Origin: CAVPFA01 sp963703655
GTDB lineage: Bacteria > Actinomycetota > Acidimicrobiia > Acidimicrobiales > Bog-793
NCBI GenBank assembly: GCA_963703655.1
Contig: CAVPFA010000005.1
Coordinates: 1-64,000 of the forward strand
Length of the DNA stretch: 64,000 bases
Direction: 5' to 3'
Positions 16,121 to 24,641 of this stretch are shown here, one piece after another (the first letter of the stretch is position 1; each line of letters opens with the position of its first letter). The notes beneath the pieces are model-generated. The model searched no databases. It saw only the letters and a program-made list of their open reading frames with translations, and was not told the DNA's origin. Position numbers and translations under genes: made by a program.

Positions 16121-17485
16121 TTAGGCCAGCTGCCACTCCCTCGAGATTTTGGCGTGCCGGCTCAGCATCTCCTCCAACCCGGGAGCCACAAGCTCACCGC
16201 CGCGGACGATGACCTTGCCACCCACCACTGTGTGTCGGGCGCGGACCGGCCCGCATCTGAGCCACGCCTCCACGAGATCAGTATGGGCTCCAGCGAATGC
16301 AACGCCGTCGATCGGCCACACGACGAGGTCGGCCGCAGTGCCCTCCACCAGCTGTCCGATCTCCCCGGTCCTGCCCAAGCAGGCCGCCGAGCCCACCGTC
16401 GCCATCCGAAGTACGTCGCGCGCGCCCATGGCGGAGGGCCCGGACCGCAGCCGACCGAGGAGCAGCGCGGTGCGCGCTTCGAGCCAGAGTGAAGCGTGAT
16501 CGGTAGATGCTGATCCGTCGCAGCCGAGCCCGACGGTTACTCCGTGGTCTTGCAGCTCCCGCACGGGTGCCGCCGCGCCCGCGATCAGCATGTTCGAGCT
16601 GGGGCAATGAGCCACCGCCGTTGCTCCCCGGCCGAGGGTTTCCATCTCGTCGTCGTCCGCGAAGATGCAGTGCGCCACCCAGGCTCGCCCGCTGTTCCAT
16701 CCGAGGTTCTCGAAATGCTGAACTGGACGGCACCCGAAGGTGCGAAGACAGAACTCGGTCTCGTCACGGTCCTCGGCGAGGTGCGTGTGCAATCTGACGT
16801 CATGGCGGTCCGCGAGAATCGCGCTTTCGTGCATGAGGCGCGGCGTGACGCTGAACGGCGAGCAGGGACCTAGCGCCACCCGACACATTGCCCCGGGGCT
16901 CCGATCATGGTAGCGAGCGATGAGCCGCTCGGAATCGGCGAGGATCTCGTCGTCGTCCTGCACAGCGCACTTCGGGAGGAAGCCCCCCTCTTCCTCCGAG
17001 AGGCTCATTGAACCTCGGGTGGGGTGAAAGCGCATGCCGACCTCGGCAGCGGCCGAAATCTCCGCATCGATGAGACCCGGGTTGGGGTGCAAATAGAGAT
17101 GATCGCTCGTAGTCGTGCAGCCTCCGAAGGCGAGCTCGGCCAAACCTATCCAGGCGGATACGTAAGACGCCTCCTCATCAAGCCGGCTCCACAATGGATA
17201 CAGAGTCGTGAGCCACTGGAATAGGCCCCCGCCGAGTGCCGGTGCGTATGAGCGGGTGAGGTTCTGGAAGATGTGGTGGTGCGTATTGATAAGCCCCGGA
17301 GTCACGACCCCGCCGCGTGCGGAAAGCACCTCCGAAGCCATGGGCTCGCTACCCGCGCTCCCCGTGCCCGCCACCACGCCGCTGCGAATCGCGACCCAGC
17401 CGCCGGGGATCTCGTCACCCGTCATTGTGACAACGAGCTCGGCGTCACGCACCAAGAGGTCGACCGGCTGAACGGGGCTCGTCAT
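16121..17485 (-). CDS. Amidohydrolase, 8-oxoguanine deaminase-like
   Basis: 454 residues from the ATG at 17485, which overlaps the upstream gene's stop (ATGA). Metal ligands are seen in INTHHHIFQNLTR (HxH), in HTHLAEDRDE, and in GLGCDGSASTDHASLW (Asp). The stretch LTRSYAPALGGGLFQWLTTLYPLWSR is typical of 8-oxoguanine/isocytosine deaminases in the cog0402 aminohydrolase group. Known reaction type: zinc-dependent hydrolytic deamination of a purine or related heterocycle. It is convergent with the ribokinase and the last gene of the second leftward operon. An s-triazine or N-alkylpurine substrate is also possible for this group. Confidence 0.9.
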   Translation of the reverse strand: MTSPVQPVDLLVRDAELVVTMTGDEIPGGWVAIRSGVVAGTGSAGSEPMASEVLSARGGVVTPGLINTHHHIFQNLTRSYAPALGGGLFQWLTTLYPLWSRLDEEASYVSAWIGLAELAFGGCTTTSDHLYLHPNPGLIDAEISAAAEVGMRFHPTRGSMSLSEEEGGFLPKCAVQDDDEILADSERLIARYHDRSPGAMCRVALGPCSPFSVTPRLMHESAILADRHDVRLHTHLAEDRDETEFCLRTFGCRPVQHFENLGWNSGRAWVAHCIFADDDEMETLGRGATAVAHCPSSNMLIAGAAAPVRELQDHGVTVGLGCDGSASTDHASLWLEARTALLLGRLRSGPSAMGARDVLRMATVGSAACLGRTGEIGQLVEGTAADLVVWPIDGVAFAGAHTDLVEAWLRCGPVRARHTVVGGKVIVRGGELVAPGLEEMLSRHAKISREWQLA

Positions 17486-18834
17486 ATGCCCCAGTTCGGC
17501 CAGAGGTGCGACTTGGGGGCGAGCGCACCTGCCAGCTCCTGTGCCGTGGCAAGGATCCGTTCCTCGTCGAGCACGGTCACTTTCCGCGCCCGCATCAACC
17601 AGCGACCAGCGCACATGACTGAGTGGATGTTCTCGCTCTTCATGGACGTCACGAGGGCGGATACGGCATCGTGCAGGGGTGTCATGTTCGCCGTCCGCGG
17701 ATCGACGAGCACGAGGTCGGCAGACTTTCCCACCTCAATCGACCCAATCTCCTGATCCCATCCAAGCGCTCGAGCCCCGTCGAGCGTCGCCATCTGGAGC
17801 ACCTGACGGGCAGGAAGCACCGTGGGATCCCGGCGCACAGCTTTTTGGAGCAGAGGGGCGAGATACATCTCGTCAACAAGGCTCATCCGATTGTTCGTCG
17901 GCGCGCCGTCTGTACCGAGGCCTACGATCACACCTCTTTCCAGCATGTCAGCAATTCTCGGGATCCCGAGAATCCTCATGGCCGATGCCGCGTTGTGCGA
18001 CACCGGTGTCTCGGTGGTTGCCAACAGGTCGAGCTCCTCGTCTTCCAGGAAGACCGAGTGGATCGCCAGGAACCCCGGCCCTAGCACGCCTAACTTGTGC
18101 AGGTGGCGAAGGACAGTCGTGCCGCGGGTGGCTACCGCGTGCTCGATTTCCTCGGGGACCTCGGCGACATGCATCTGGACCAGTGTGCCGTGGCGTCGAG
18201 CCCGCTCCGCGCTTTCCATGATCAGCTCGTCAGAGCAATTGAAAATCGTTCGAAGGGTGTAGGAGACCCGCAATCGCCCGCCCGCTGAGCCGTGCCATCG
18301 CTCGACCAACTCGTCCTGTGCCTCCAGGCAGGTTCCGGTCGACTCTCGCAGACCTTGAGGAAGCCCATCCCCCTCGTCCATTGAGCTCCGTCCGAGCAGC
18401 GCCCGCATCCCGGATGCCTCGAGCGCGGATGCCATGGCATCGACGTGCTGGCCGGCGGGCTCAGCGAGGGTGGTTACCCCGCTCCGAATCTGTTCCAGCG
18501 CACAGGCAAAGGTGCTGATCTCCACGTCGAGAGGCGACAGTGCCGCCTCGTAGGGCCAGATCCGGTCCCTCAGCCAAGTCAGCAGGTCGACGTCGTCGCC
18601 GAGCCCCCTCGCGAGTTGCTGGCTCGTGTGGCAGTGGGTGTTCACCAGTCCCGGAATTAAGAGCATTCCCGACGCGTCCACTGACTCACGAGTGCCGGCG
18701 CTGGTGGGTTCGATGCCAACGTGGGTGATTCGGCCACCAGCCACCTCGACCCACCCGTTCACAAGCTCGGCCCCTGCCGCCGTGTAGACCAGCGCCGCCT
18801 TGATCCTGGTGTCCACCATGGGCGCGTTAGTCAC
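17482..18834 (-). CDS. Amidohydrolase, SAH-deaminase/triazine-hydrolase group
   Basis: 450 residues. I chose the GTG at 18834 because GAAGGG lies 7 bases upstream and the reading frame further up only duplicates the regulator gene. Metal-binding sites are NTHCHTSQQLARGLG, QMHVAEVPEE, a following His (LAIHSVFLEDEE) and GLGTDGAPTNNRMSL. It is a paralogue of the next gene with 4-bp coupling. The family deaminates adenosine-like compounds, SAH, N-alkylated purines and dealkylates or dechlorinates triazines. Two different deaminases in tandem suggest sequential removal of two amino or alkylamino groups, which is inference. Confidence 0.9.
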   Translation of the reverse strand: MTNAPMVDTRIKAALVYTAAGAELVNGWVEVAGGRITHVGIEPTSAGTRESVDASGMLLIPGLVNTHCHTSQQLARGLGDDVDLLTWLRDRIWPYEAALSPLDVEISTFACALEQIRSGVTTLAEPAGQHVDAMASALEASGMRALLGRSSMDEGDGLPQGLRESTGTCLEAQDELVERWHGSAGGRLRVSYTLRTIFNCSDELIMESAERARRHGTLVQMHVAEVPEEIEHAVATRGTTVLRHLHKLGVLGPGFLAIHSVFLEDEELDLLATTETPVSHNAASAMRILGIPRIADMLERGVIVGLGTDGAPTNNRMSLVDEMYLAPLLQKAVRRDPTVLPARQVLQMATLDGARALGWDQEIGSIEVGKSADLVLVDPRTANMTPLHDAVSALVTSMKSENIHSVMCAGRWLMRARKVTVLDEERILATAQELAGALAPKSHLWPNWGI

Positions 18835-18845
18835 GTTTGAGCCCT

Positions 18846-19553
18846 TCAGAACGAGGGCGGCGTCGCGATGACGAGGAAGCCGGCCTCGACCTCGCCGAGA
18901 ACCTCCCATCGGTGCGGAAGCGACGCCGGGTAGTACAGGCAGTCGCCCGGGCCTAGTACCTCGGTCCGCAAGCCCTGCAGGTCGACTAGGAGCTGACCGG
19001 CGAGGATGAAGAGCATCTCCTCCCCATGGTGTTCGACGAAATCACCTGACACCGAACCGGGCGCGGCTCGCACCTCGCACGGCTCCATCTGCCGGCGACC
19101 ACGGACGAGGAACCGCTCCAGCATGTCCCCGGGGACTTCGGATCGGTCGTAAAGACGGCCTTCCCCCACGCGGACCAAGCTCACAAGGTCTGGCTCATCG
19201 CCGGGCAGCAAGGTCTGTGCGCTCACCCCGAGCGCCTCGGCTATGCGGTGAAGGGTCAGCAGGCTCGGCATCGACCGACCCTTCTCGAGCTGACTCAAGA
19301 AGGCCTGAGTGACACCGGAACGAACGCCCAGCTCGACCAGCGTTAGCCCGGCTCGCTTGCGGGCGGCGCGCACGGCCAAGCCGACCGCCATCGCCAGCTC
19401 CTCTGACGCGATGCCGTCGTTCGGAGCCGGTCGCCGGTCTGATCTGCTCGCGGGCGTTCTTTCGAGATGACGGGCCGCGCCATTCGATCGCCCCGGTTCG
19501 GCACGGCTAGTGGCGAGACCTTCACGCCGTGGGCGCGCGACGCCCCGAGTCAT
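18846..19553 (-). CDS. XRE-family regulator with cupin sensor domain
   Basis: 235 residues if the ATG at 19553 is used, which overlaps the permease stop (ATGA). The first 50 residues are unconserved, so an internal start near MAVGLAVRAARKRAG (residue 54) is possible. The helix-turn-helix is VRSGVTQAFLSQLEKGRSMPSLLT. The C-terminal half is a double-stranded beta-helix cupin (VEHHGEEMLFILAG, then LGPGDCLYYPASLPH). Proteins of this design commonly control purine, pyrimidine or amino-acid catabolism. It lies inside the permease-aminohydrolase operon and is probably its local regulator. Confidence 0.9.
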   Translation of the reverse strand: MTRGVARPRREGLATSRAEPGRSNGAARHLERTPASRSDRRPAPNDGIASEELAMAVGLAVRAARKRAGLTLVELGVRSGVTQAFLSQLEKGRSMPSLLTLHRIAEALGVSAQTLLPGDEPDLVSLVRVGEGRLYDRSEVPGDMLERFLVRGRRQMEPCEVRAAPGSVSGDFVEHHGEEMLFILAGQLLVDLQGLRTEVLGPGDCLYYPASLPHRWEVLGEVEAGFLVIATPPSF

Positions 19554-21028
19554 CCGATGACAACCGAGCCGCTGTCAGCGACCGCCGGCGAGTTCGGGGC
19601 CGGCGTTGCAACGGGCGTCGTGTGGAGCTCCTTCGCGAGCGTTCGCCGAGCAAGCACGTAATAGAGAACACCGCTGACGACCAAGCCCGCAAGAGCGCTG
19701 AAGTCAGCGTCATCGGCGGCCTTCGACAGCGGACCGACGAATAGGGTCGTGTTGATGAACAAGCCCGCTGCGGCCATGCCTCCGATGAGGGCGGCAAATC
19801 CAGGTATGGACATCCCTCGCGTGCCCCAGTAGATGCTGTGCTCATGGCTGAAAAGCGAGCGTATGTCGTAACGGCCACGCCGCATCGCCCAGTCGACAAG
19901 GAAAACCGCCGTCCAGGGCGCTACCCAGATGATCGTGCAGAGCAGAAACTCCGACAGGAAGGTATTGAACGAATTGGAGAAGATGATGATGAACAAAAGG
20001 ACGAGACAGATCGTGAGATCGATCAGCGTGCACTTCCACCTCTGAAGGGGAACTCCAATGGCTTGCAAGGTAAGGCCTGAGGAGTACAGGTTCAGGGTGT
20101 TGAGGGCAAAGAGCTGCACGATTACAAAGAGCAGGTAAGGAGTCACCAGCCAACCGGGCAGCGCCGTAGGGAACCCGCTGACAACGTTGCTCGCCGTCGG
20201 TACGATCGACGACACCAGATAGCCCACGATCTCGAGCAAGACGACGGGAACGAGTGCCCCGGCGGTGACCCAAAGGACGATGGCAGGCTTGCTCGTGCTC
20301 TTGGGGAGATAGCGCGAATAGTCGCTTGCCTCGTTTATGTAGCCGAGGCCTCCTGCTATCAGGATGAAGGAGAACGCACTAGAGAGCCCGATCCACGACG
20401 CGTGGGCGTGGATTGTGCTCAGGTGCACCTTCGGCAGAACGACGATCGTAAGTATTACCGACAGTACGACGAAGGCATAGCTGAGCCAGCGCATGCTCGT
20501 CATCACCATGGCGTGGCCATAGAGGGGCAACGGGAGGTCAATGATGCAAACGGCGATGATCAAGACCACTTTCAACCATGTCGAACTCCCAAGTCCGGCC
20601 TTGGAGAGCAGAGCGAGCGCAGCCAGCACGATGATGGCAAGGTTGAGCGCCTCGTAACCGACGAGAGTGATCCAGTTGAACACGCTCACGCCGCGAGCAC
20701 CGTTCGGACCGAACGCCGCCCTAGATATGACGAACGAGGACGTGCCCGTCTCTGGCCCTTGCAGGCTCGCCAAGCCGAGGACGACCCACGAGATCACATT
20801 GCCGACAATGATGACCACGACCGCCTGCCCGAACGACACTCCGAAGAAAAACAAGATCGCGCCGAAGAGGAGGTTGTTCACACTCCAAAGTGCACCGGAC
20901 CACATCCAAAAGAGCCTCACGGGTTTCCCGTGCCGGTCCGCGTCGGGGATGTGGTCTATTCCCCGCTGCTCCACCACAAGTGGCGCATACGCCTCCACGT
21001 CACCGGTGGTCAGGCTGATCTCGTCCAC
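19550..21028 (-). CDS. NCS1-family nucleobase permease (cytosine/purine type)
   Basis: 492 residues with about 12 membrane helices. The start is a GTG with AGGGGAG upstream. The N-terminus IPDADRHGKPVRLFWMWSG and the cytoplasmic region GPETGTSSFVISRAAFGPNG are typical of NCS1 transporters (CodB, PucI, Fur relatives). Known role: sodium- or proton-driven uptake of cytosine, purines, allantoin or hydantoins. Its place between the Rieske oxygenase and the XRE regulator, in line with two deaminases, suggests it imports the free (modified) base processed by them. Confidence 0.92.
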   Translation of the reverse strand: MDEISLTTGDVEAYAPLVVEQRGIDHIPDADRHGKPVRLFWMWSGALWSVNNLLFGAILFFFGVSFGQAVVVIIVGNVISWVVLGLASLQGPETGTSSFVISRAAFGPNGARGVSVFNWITLVGYEALNLAIIVLAALALLSKAGLGSSTWLKVVLIIAVCIIDLPLPLYGHAMVMTSMRWLSYAFVVLSVILTIVVLPKVHLSTIHAHASWIGLSSAFSFILIAGGLGYINEASDYSRYLPKSTSKPAIVLWVTAGALVPVVLLEIVGYLVSSIVPTASNVVSGFPTALPGWLVTPYLLFVIVQLFALNTLNLYSSGLTLQAIGVPLQRWKCTLIDLTICLVLLFIIIFSNSFNTFLSEFLLCTIIWVAPWTAVFLVDWAMRRGRYDIRSLFSHEHSIYWGTRGMSIPGFAALIGGMAAAGLFINTTLFVGPLSKAADDADFSALAGLVVSGVLYYVLARRTLAKELHTTPVATPAPNSPAVADSGSVVIG

Positions 21029-21111
21029 TGGAGCTCCCCTTTCACCTTTACTAATTGTTGCCGAGCCGAGAACACAACTCCTCCGCGAGACCCGCGATCT
21101 CCGCCCGATCG

Positions 21112-22137
21112 TCAGGTCGTGTAGCGCCTGCCAAGTCCGAGGTCGGTGAGCGCTTTCCGGTAGGCAAGCGTCATCCGGTCCGCGCGCACGTGCAGTTCCG
21201 CTGACAGGTCGAGAGGCAATTCCTCCGGTCGCTGGCGTTCAACGATCACCCGGTCCTCGGCCAGGATGGCTAGATCCCAGGCCAAGAGCTCCTCGTCGCT
21301 CTTGTGATGGTCGTAGTTCCGCGATACGAACAAGAAGACACGGTCTGACTTCGCCGAGACCGGCGCCGCAGTGATGAAGACCACGTCGCGCTGCTCACCG
21401 GGATACTCGATGACGAGCCGAGCACTAAAAGGCAGGGTCAGCTCGTAGTGCATGGTCCGGTGGATTGTCTCGCCTCCGCTCAGCGGCGACACACCGGGAT
21501 TCGACGCCATGTAGATGAAGTCGTACTTGAAGCCATAGGGTGTGCGTTCTACTTCCACCTCGGGGACGTTGGCCCAGTCCCGATTGCCGAAGGTTCCCGC
21601 GTGGACGAAGGAGAAGTGGCTGACATCGAGAAAATTCTCGACCTGTCGGCCGGCCGAGATCGCCCAATCCTGCGCGTCGGGACGCACAGTTCGGTAGCTC
21701 GGGTCCTCGACCTCAGGCCAGTCCGGGACCGGTACCAATGCCTCGTCAGCCAGAAGTGCCCAGACAATTCCGTAACGCTCCAACGCACGACAAGTCATGA
21801 GACGGGCCTTGGGAGGGATTGGGTGCGCTGGTCCGAAGGAGGGTATCAGCGTGCATCGGCCGTCGGCACCGTAGTGCCAACCGTGGTACCCGCACACGAG
21901 CTCGCCGCACTCGAGGCGGCCAAGCGAAAGGGGAGTACCCCGATGGACACAGAGGTCTCTCGCGACGACGAGGCCGCCATCAGTGCGATACGCGACCAAG
22001 TCGTGGTCGAGCAAGCGGGCGGAGAAGGGCGCATCGTCTCGAACGTCCTTGCTGTAAGCAACCGGGTGCCAGAAGCTTGCAAGAACGTCCCAGTCCGAGG
22101 AAGCAAAGGTCGTTTCCGTCGGCAGACCGAGAGCCAT
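21112..22137 (-). CDS. Rieske non-heme iron oxygenase, NdmA/NdmB-like
   Basis: 341 residues from the ATG at 22137, which follows a run of ten G. The start includes the FWHPVAYSKD typical of methylxanthine N-demethylase-like oxygenases. The Rieske cluster motif is C-x-H...C-x2-H (CVHRGTPLSLG, CGYHGW). The mononuclear iron site is NFLDVSHFSFVHAGTFG (Asp, two His). The C-terminus has AEDRVIVERQRPEELP, as in NdmA/B. Known reactions of this group include oxidative N- or O-demethylation. No dedicated reductase is adjacent; the ferredoxin and reductase at 1461-3052 are candidates. It starts the permease-regulator-deaminase operon. Confidence 0.93.
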   Translation of the reverse strand: MALGLPTETTFASSDWDVLASFWHPVAYSKDVRDDAPFSARLLDHDLVAYRTDGGLVVARDLCVHRGTPLSLGRLECGELVCGYHGWHYGADGRCTLIPSFGPAHPIPPKARLMTCRALERYGIVWALLADEALVPVPDWPEVEDPSYRTVRPDAQDWAISAGRQVENFLDVSHFSFVHAGTFGNRDWANVPEVEVERTPYGFKYDFIYMASNPGVSPLSGGETIHRTMHYELTLPFSARLVIEYPGEQRDVVFITAAPVSAKSDRVFLFVSRNYDHHKSDEELLAWDLAILAEDRVIVERQRPEELPLDLSAELHVRADRMTLAYRKALTDLGLGRRYTT

Positions 22138-22195
22138 TACCCCCCCCCCTCTCAGGGCGCCACCTATCAAAGGCCTCGGCCGCCCCGTGCCACGA

Positions 22196-22232
22196 CCAAG
22201 GTTATGTGTCAGTAGTTACATTTATACAAGGC
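22196..22232 (-). promoter_or_regulatory. Possible promoter/operator upstream of the Rieske gene
   Basis: The 139-bp gap between the two Rieske genes holds, on the minus strand, CTTGTATAAATGTAACTACTG followed by ACACATAACC. TATAAA looks like a -10 element, and TGTAACTACTGACACA (reverse complement of 22205-22220) is an imperfect TGT-N10-ACA dyad. The A/T-rich block stands out from the high-GC surroundings. No clear -35 is seen. Confidence 0.3.
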
Positions 22233-22276
22233 TCGCGGCAGGCGGGCAAGGATCTCTTGGTCCCAATCCGGGCCGT

Positions 22277-23290
22277 TCAGGACTCCCCCGCCAAGAGCTC
22301 GGCTAGCGCCCGGCGTAGCTCGACGGTGATGCGATCGGCCCTGGTGTGAACCTGTGTGGAGAGCTCGAGCGGCATCTCTTTCGGTAGATACCGCTCTTGG
22401 ACGACAAGGTCCTCGGCCATGACCTGCTCCTGGTATTCGATGGCACCGGCCATGGCCGACTCATCGCCCCCCAGGTCGTTTCGGAGAAGGACGGTGTACA
22501 AGCGACATTGATCGATCTTCTCGGGCTGTACGAAGAAGGCAACGACGTTCACGCCGCCCGAGTCGAGAAAATCGAGCCGGAGGCGGACCGAGAAGGGGAC
22601 CCGGTAGTGATAGGTCATCTTCCAAGTCTGGATCAGCGGTCGCAGACCCTCGGCCACCGCGGGGTCCTCGTGATTGCTGAACAAGTCCTCGTATTCAACC
22701 TGGAAGCCGCCAGGGACCCGCTCGGCTGAATAGTCGCGGATGAACGCCGGCGAGTCGCCCCCGAAGGTGGCCTTATGGACGAAGGGGAAGTGAGCGAAAT
22801 CGGGAAAATTGTCGATCATGAGCCCGGCGCCGACCGCAGCCCGCGTGGGTTGCAGAACCCCCTCAGAGAAGTCGGGATCGGAGGCCTCCGGCAGCTCGAT
22901 AATTGGTGCGGCGGGCCGCTCCGGCGCTAGCCACACCATGCCATGGCGTTCGTCCACGCCAGCGGCCGGGGTTGCCTTCGCCCTCGGAGGGAGCTTCGCC
23001 CCTGGGCCCAGCGCGGGAATCTCCACGGCTCCGCCGTCCGCTCCGAAGCACCATCCGTGGTACCCGCACCGCAGCCGAGTTCCCTCGATTGTGCCTGCTG
23101 ATAATGGTGCCCATCGGTGCGGACAGCGGTCTTCGAAGGCCACGATCTGTGATCCGAGCCGAGCGAGAACCCAGGGCTCTCCTAATAGCCAAACCTGGAC
23201 TGGGGAATCGGTGACCTCACCCGACATCGCCACTGGGTGCCAGCCCCGCTTCAAGCCAGGTTCGATGTTCGACAACAACTTCGATGACAT
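22277..23290 (-). CDS. Second Rieske non-heme iron oxygenase, NdmA/NdmB-like
   Basis: 337 residues. The Rieske motif (CPHRWAPLSAG, CGYHGWCFG) and mononuclear site (NFPDFAHFPFVHKATFG) are complete. The end (QVHTRADRITVELRRAL) matches the other Rieske protein's (ELHVRADRMTLAYRKAL), so the two are related but divergent paralogues. The genes are 139 bp apart on the same strand. In the known caffeine system, paired oxygenases act on different N-methyl groups; here two positions or two successive steps are possible. A window-local reductase is missing. Confidence 0.92.
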   Translation of the reverse strand: MSSKLLSNIEPGLKRGWHPVAMSGEVTDSPVQVWLLGEPWVLARLGSQIVAFEDRCPHRWAPLSAGTIEGTRLRCGYHGWCFGADGGAVEIPALGPGAKLPPRAKATPAAGVDERHGMVWLAPERPAAPIIELPEASDPDFSEGVLQPTRAAVGAGLMIDNFPDFAHFPFVHKATFGGDSPAFIRDYSAERVPGGFQVEYEDLFSNHEDPAVAEGLRPLIQTWKMTYHYRVPFSVRLRLDFLDSGGVNVVAFFVQPEKIDQCRLYTVLLRNDLGGDESAMAGAIEYQEQVMAEDLVVQERYLPKEMPLELSTQVHTRADRITVELRRALAELLAGES

Positions 23291-23309
23291 CGCGACGATG
23301 ATGCCATTC

Positions 23310-23405
23310 GCGCCAAGCGCTTCGCGTCTCGTCAGTCGTCTTGGCCAGCTGCGTCAGCCATTCGTCGAGCGATGCGGAGCCGGAGTCGAAGAATTCCCTA
23401 CGAGC
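23310..23405 (-). pseudogene. Possible N-terminal remnant of a GNAT acetyltransferase
   Basis: Upstream of the second Rieske gene, the minus strand reads REFFDSGSASLDEWLTQLA, which resembles the opening of TacT-type GNAT toxins (FD-C/S-G...L-x2-WL). The frame then runs into the Rieske start region without the acetyl-CoA motif, so at most a fragment is left. Short match, low certainty. Confidence 0.25.
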
Positions 23406-23426
23406 CGAGCCCGCTCGTCCCAGAGG

Positions 23427-24641
23427 TCAGCTGATAACCGTGACGATCGTCCCGTAGGCGAGGTATGGCCAGGCCGTGGCGGCATCTGCGAGATCTAGCT
23501 CTATGCAACCGAGGCTCTGAGGGATGCCATAATTGGCTCGCGGTATGTAGTGCACAGCGTCGCCACCGTGGAAGTATGCGACGTACTGCACCGGGTCGGC
23601 ATACTTGCTCCCGTTCGGGTTGGCGCCGCGCATGACCTGCGATCTGTATCGCGCGAACACGTTGAAGTTGCCGTCGGCGGTGGGAGCTTGCGCGATTCCG
23701 GTGTTCGCCGATGCGTGAAGGACCACGACGCCGTCGTGCCAGACGGTGAGCGATTCCGGCTGGGCCTGGTCGGCCAGTGCGTAGTCGTAACCACCGGTGT
23801 TCACCTGGCCTGCGGCGAGAGCGAAGAGGAGCGATTGCCAGAGTGCGGTGCTTGTTCTCCCGTCGGTGACGAGTTCGTGATCCGCCTCGAACTCCATCAC
23901 GAGGCCTTTGGTCATGGTCCCATAGAAGTTGGGCCGCCACAGCGCGGTTAGTTGGCGAGGCCAGCCACGGTTCCGCCAGGTGAAGGTGCCTGCCGGCGGG
24001 AGAAACAATGCCGCACGCTGAGCGACAGAATCGGTCGAGGGAATCGAGAACCCCGAGGCGCGGAACGAGAGCGGTGAGTAGTCGAGCAACGAGAGCAGCT
24101 GTTGCAGCCGCCTCATCGAGCCATCGCCGATTCTGAAACTGTCGACCACCCGACGCGCAAGGTGAGCGCCGGCCGCACTGCGGATTCCCGAAACGCCCGC
24201 TGGGACCACGAGCTTGACTTCAGTAAGCGGCAGGTAGGGGACTGCGGGGACGAAGACCACGCGATTCCCGCTGGCCCTCCAGGTTCCCGGCTCGGGCGGT
24301 GCCAACGTAGGCATGGGCGAGCCGGCTGAGAGCCTGGTCGAGAAGGTGACCTCGAAGTGAGCGGTTCCGTTCACCGACGCGTCACCGTTGGCGGGAGACA
24401 GTGACGTGACCCGGATCGGGGCAGGCCGTGGTCGAGCGGACGTGGAGGTAGTCACTCCGCTCTTGGACGTGGTGCTCGTGGTGCTGGTCGACACGGCGAC
24501 GGGGTGGGAGGGCACTCGACTTCGGCCAACGACTACACCCGCTGCCACGCCGGCTCCCGCAAGGCCGAGTGCTACAACGGCGCCCACTACGAAATGGCGC
24601 GAGCTGATTGCGCCGCGCCAGCGGCGCGCACGCTGGGTCAA
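23427..24641 (-). CDS. Secreted L,D-transpeptidase (YkuD domain)
   Basis: 404 residues from a TTG that overlaps the stop of the (frame-corrected) MFS gene (TTGA). It has an N-terminal signal anchor (FVVGAVVALGLAGAGVAAGVVVG), a Ser/Thr-rich linker, one Ig-like domain (IRVTSLSPANGDASVNGTAHFEVTFS) and a C-terminal catalytic domain ending in HYIPRANYGIPQSLGCIEL, which contains the His...SxGC active site. Known role: 3-3 peptidoglycan cross-linking or protein attachment in the cell wall, typical for actinobacteria. The start could be downstream at another codon. Confidence 0.9.
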   Translation of the reverse strand: MTQRARRWRGAISSRHFVVGAVVALGLAGAGVAAGVVVGRSRVPSHPVAVSTSTTSTTSKSGVTTSTSARPRPAPIRVTSLSPANGDASVNGTAHFEVTFSTRLSAGSPMPTLAPPEPGTWRASGNRVVFVPAVPYLPLTEVKLVVPAGVSGIRSAAGAHLARRVVDSFRIGDGSMRRLQQLLSLLDYSPLSFRASGFSIPSTDSVAQRAALFLPPAGTFTWRNRGWPRQLTALWRPNFYGTMTKGLVMEFEADHELVTDGRTSTALWQSLLFALAAGQVNTGGYDYALADQAQPESLTVWHDGVVVLHASANTGIAQAPTADGNFNVFARYRSQVMRGANPNGSKYADPVQYVAYFHGGDAVHYIPRANYGIPQSLGCIELDLADAATAWPYLAYGTIVTVIS

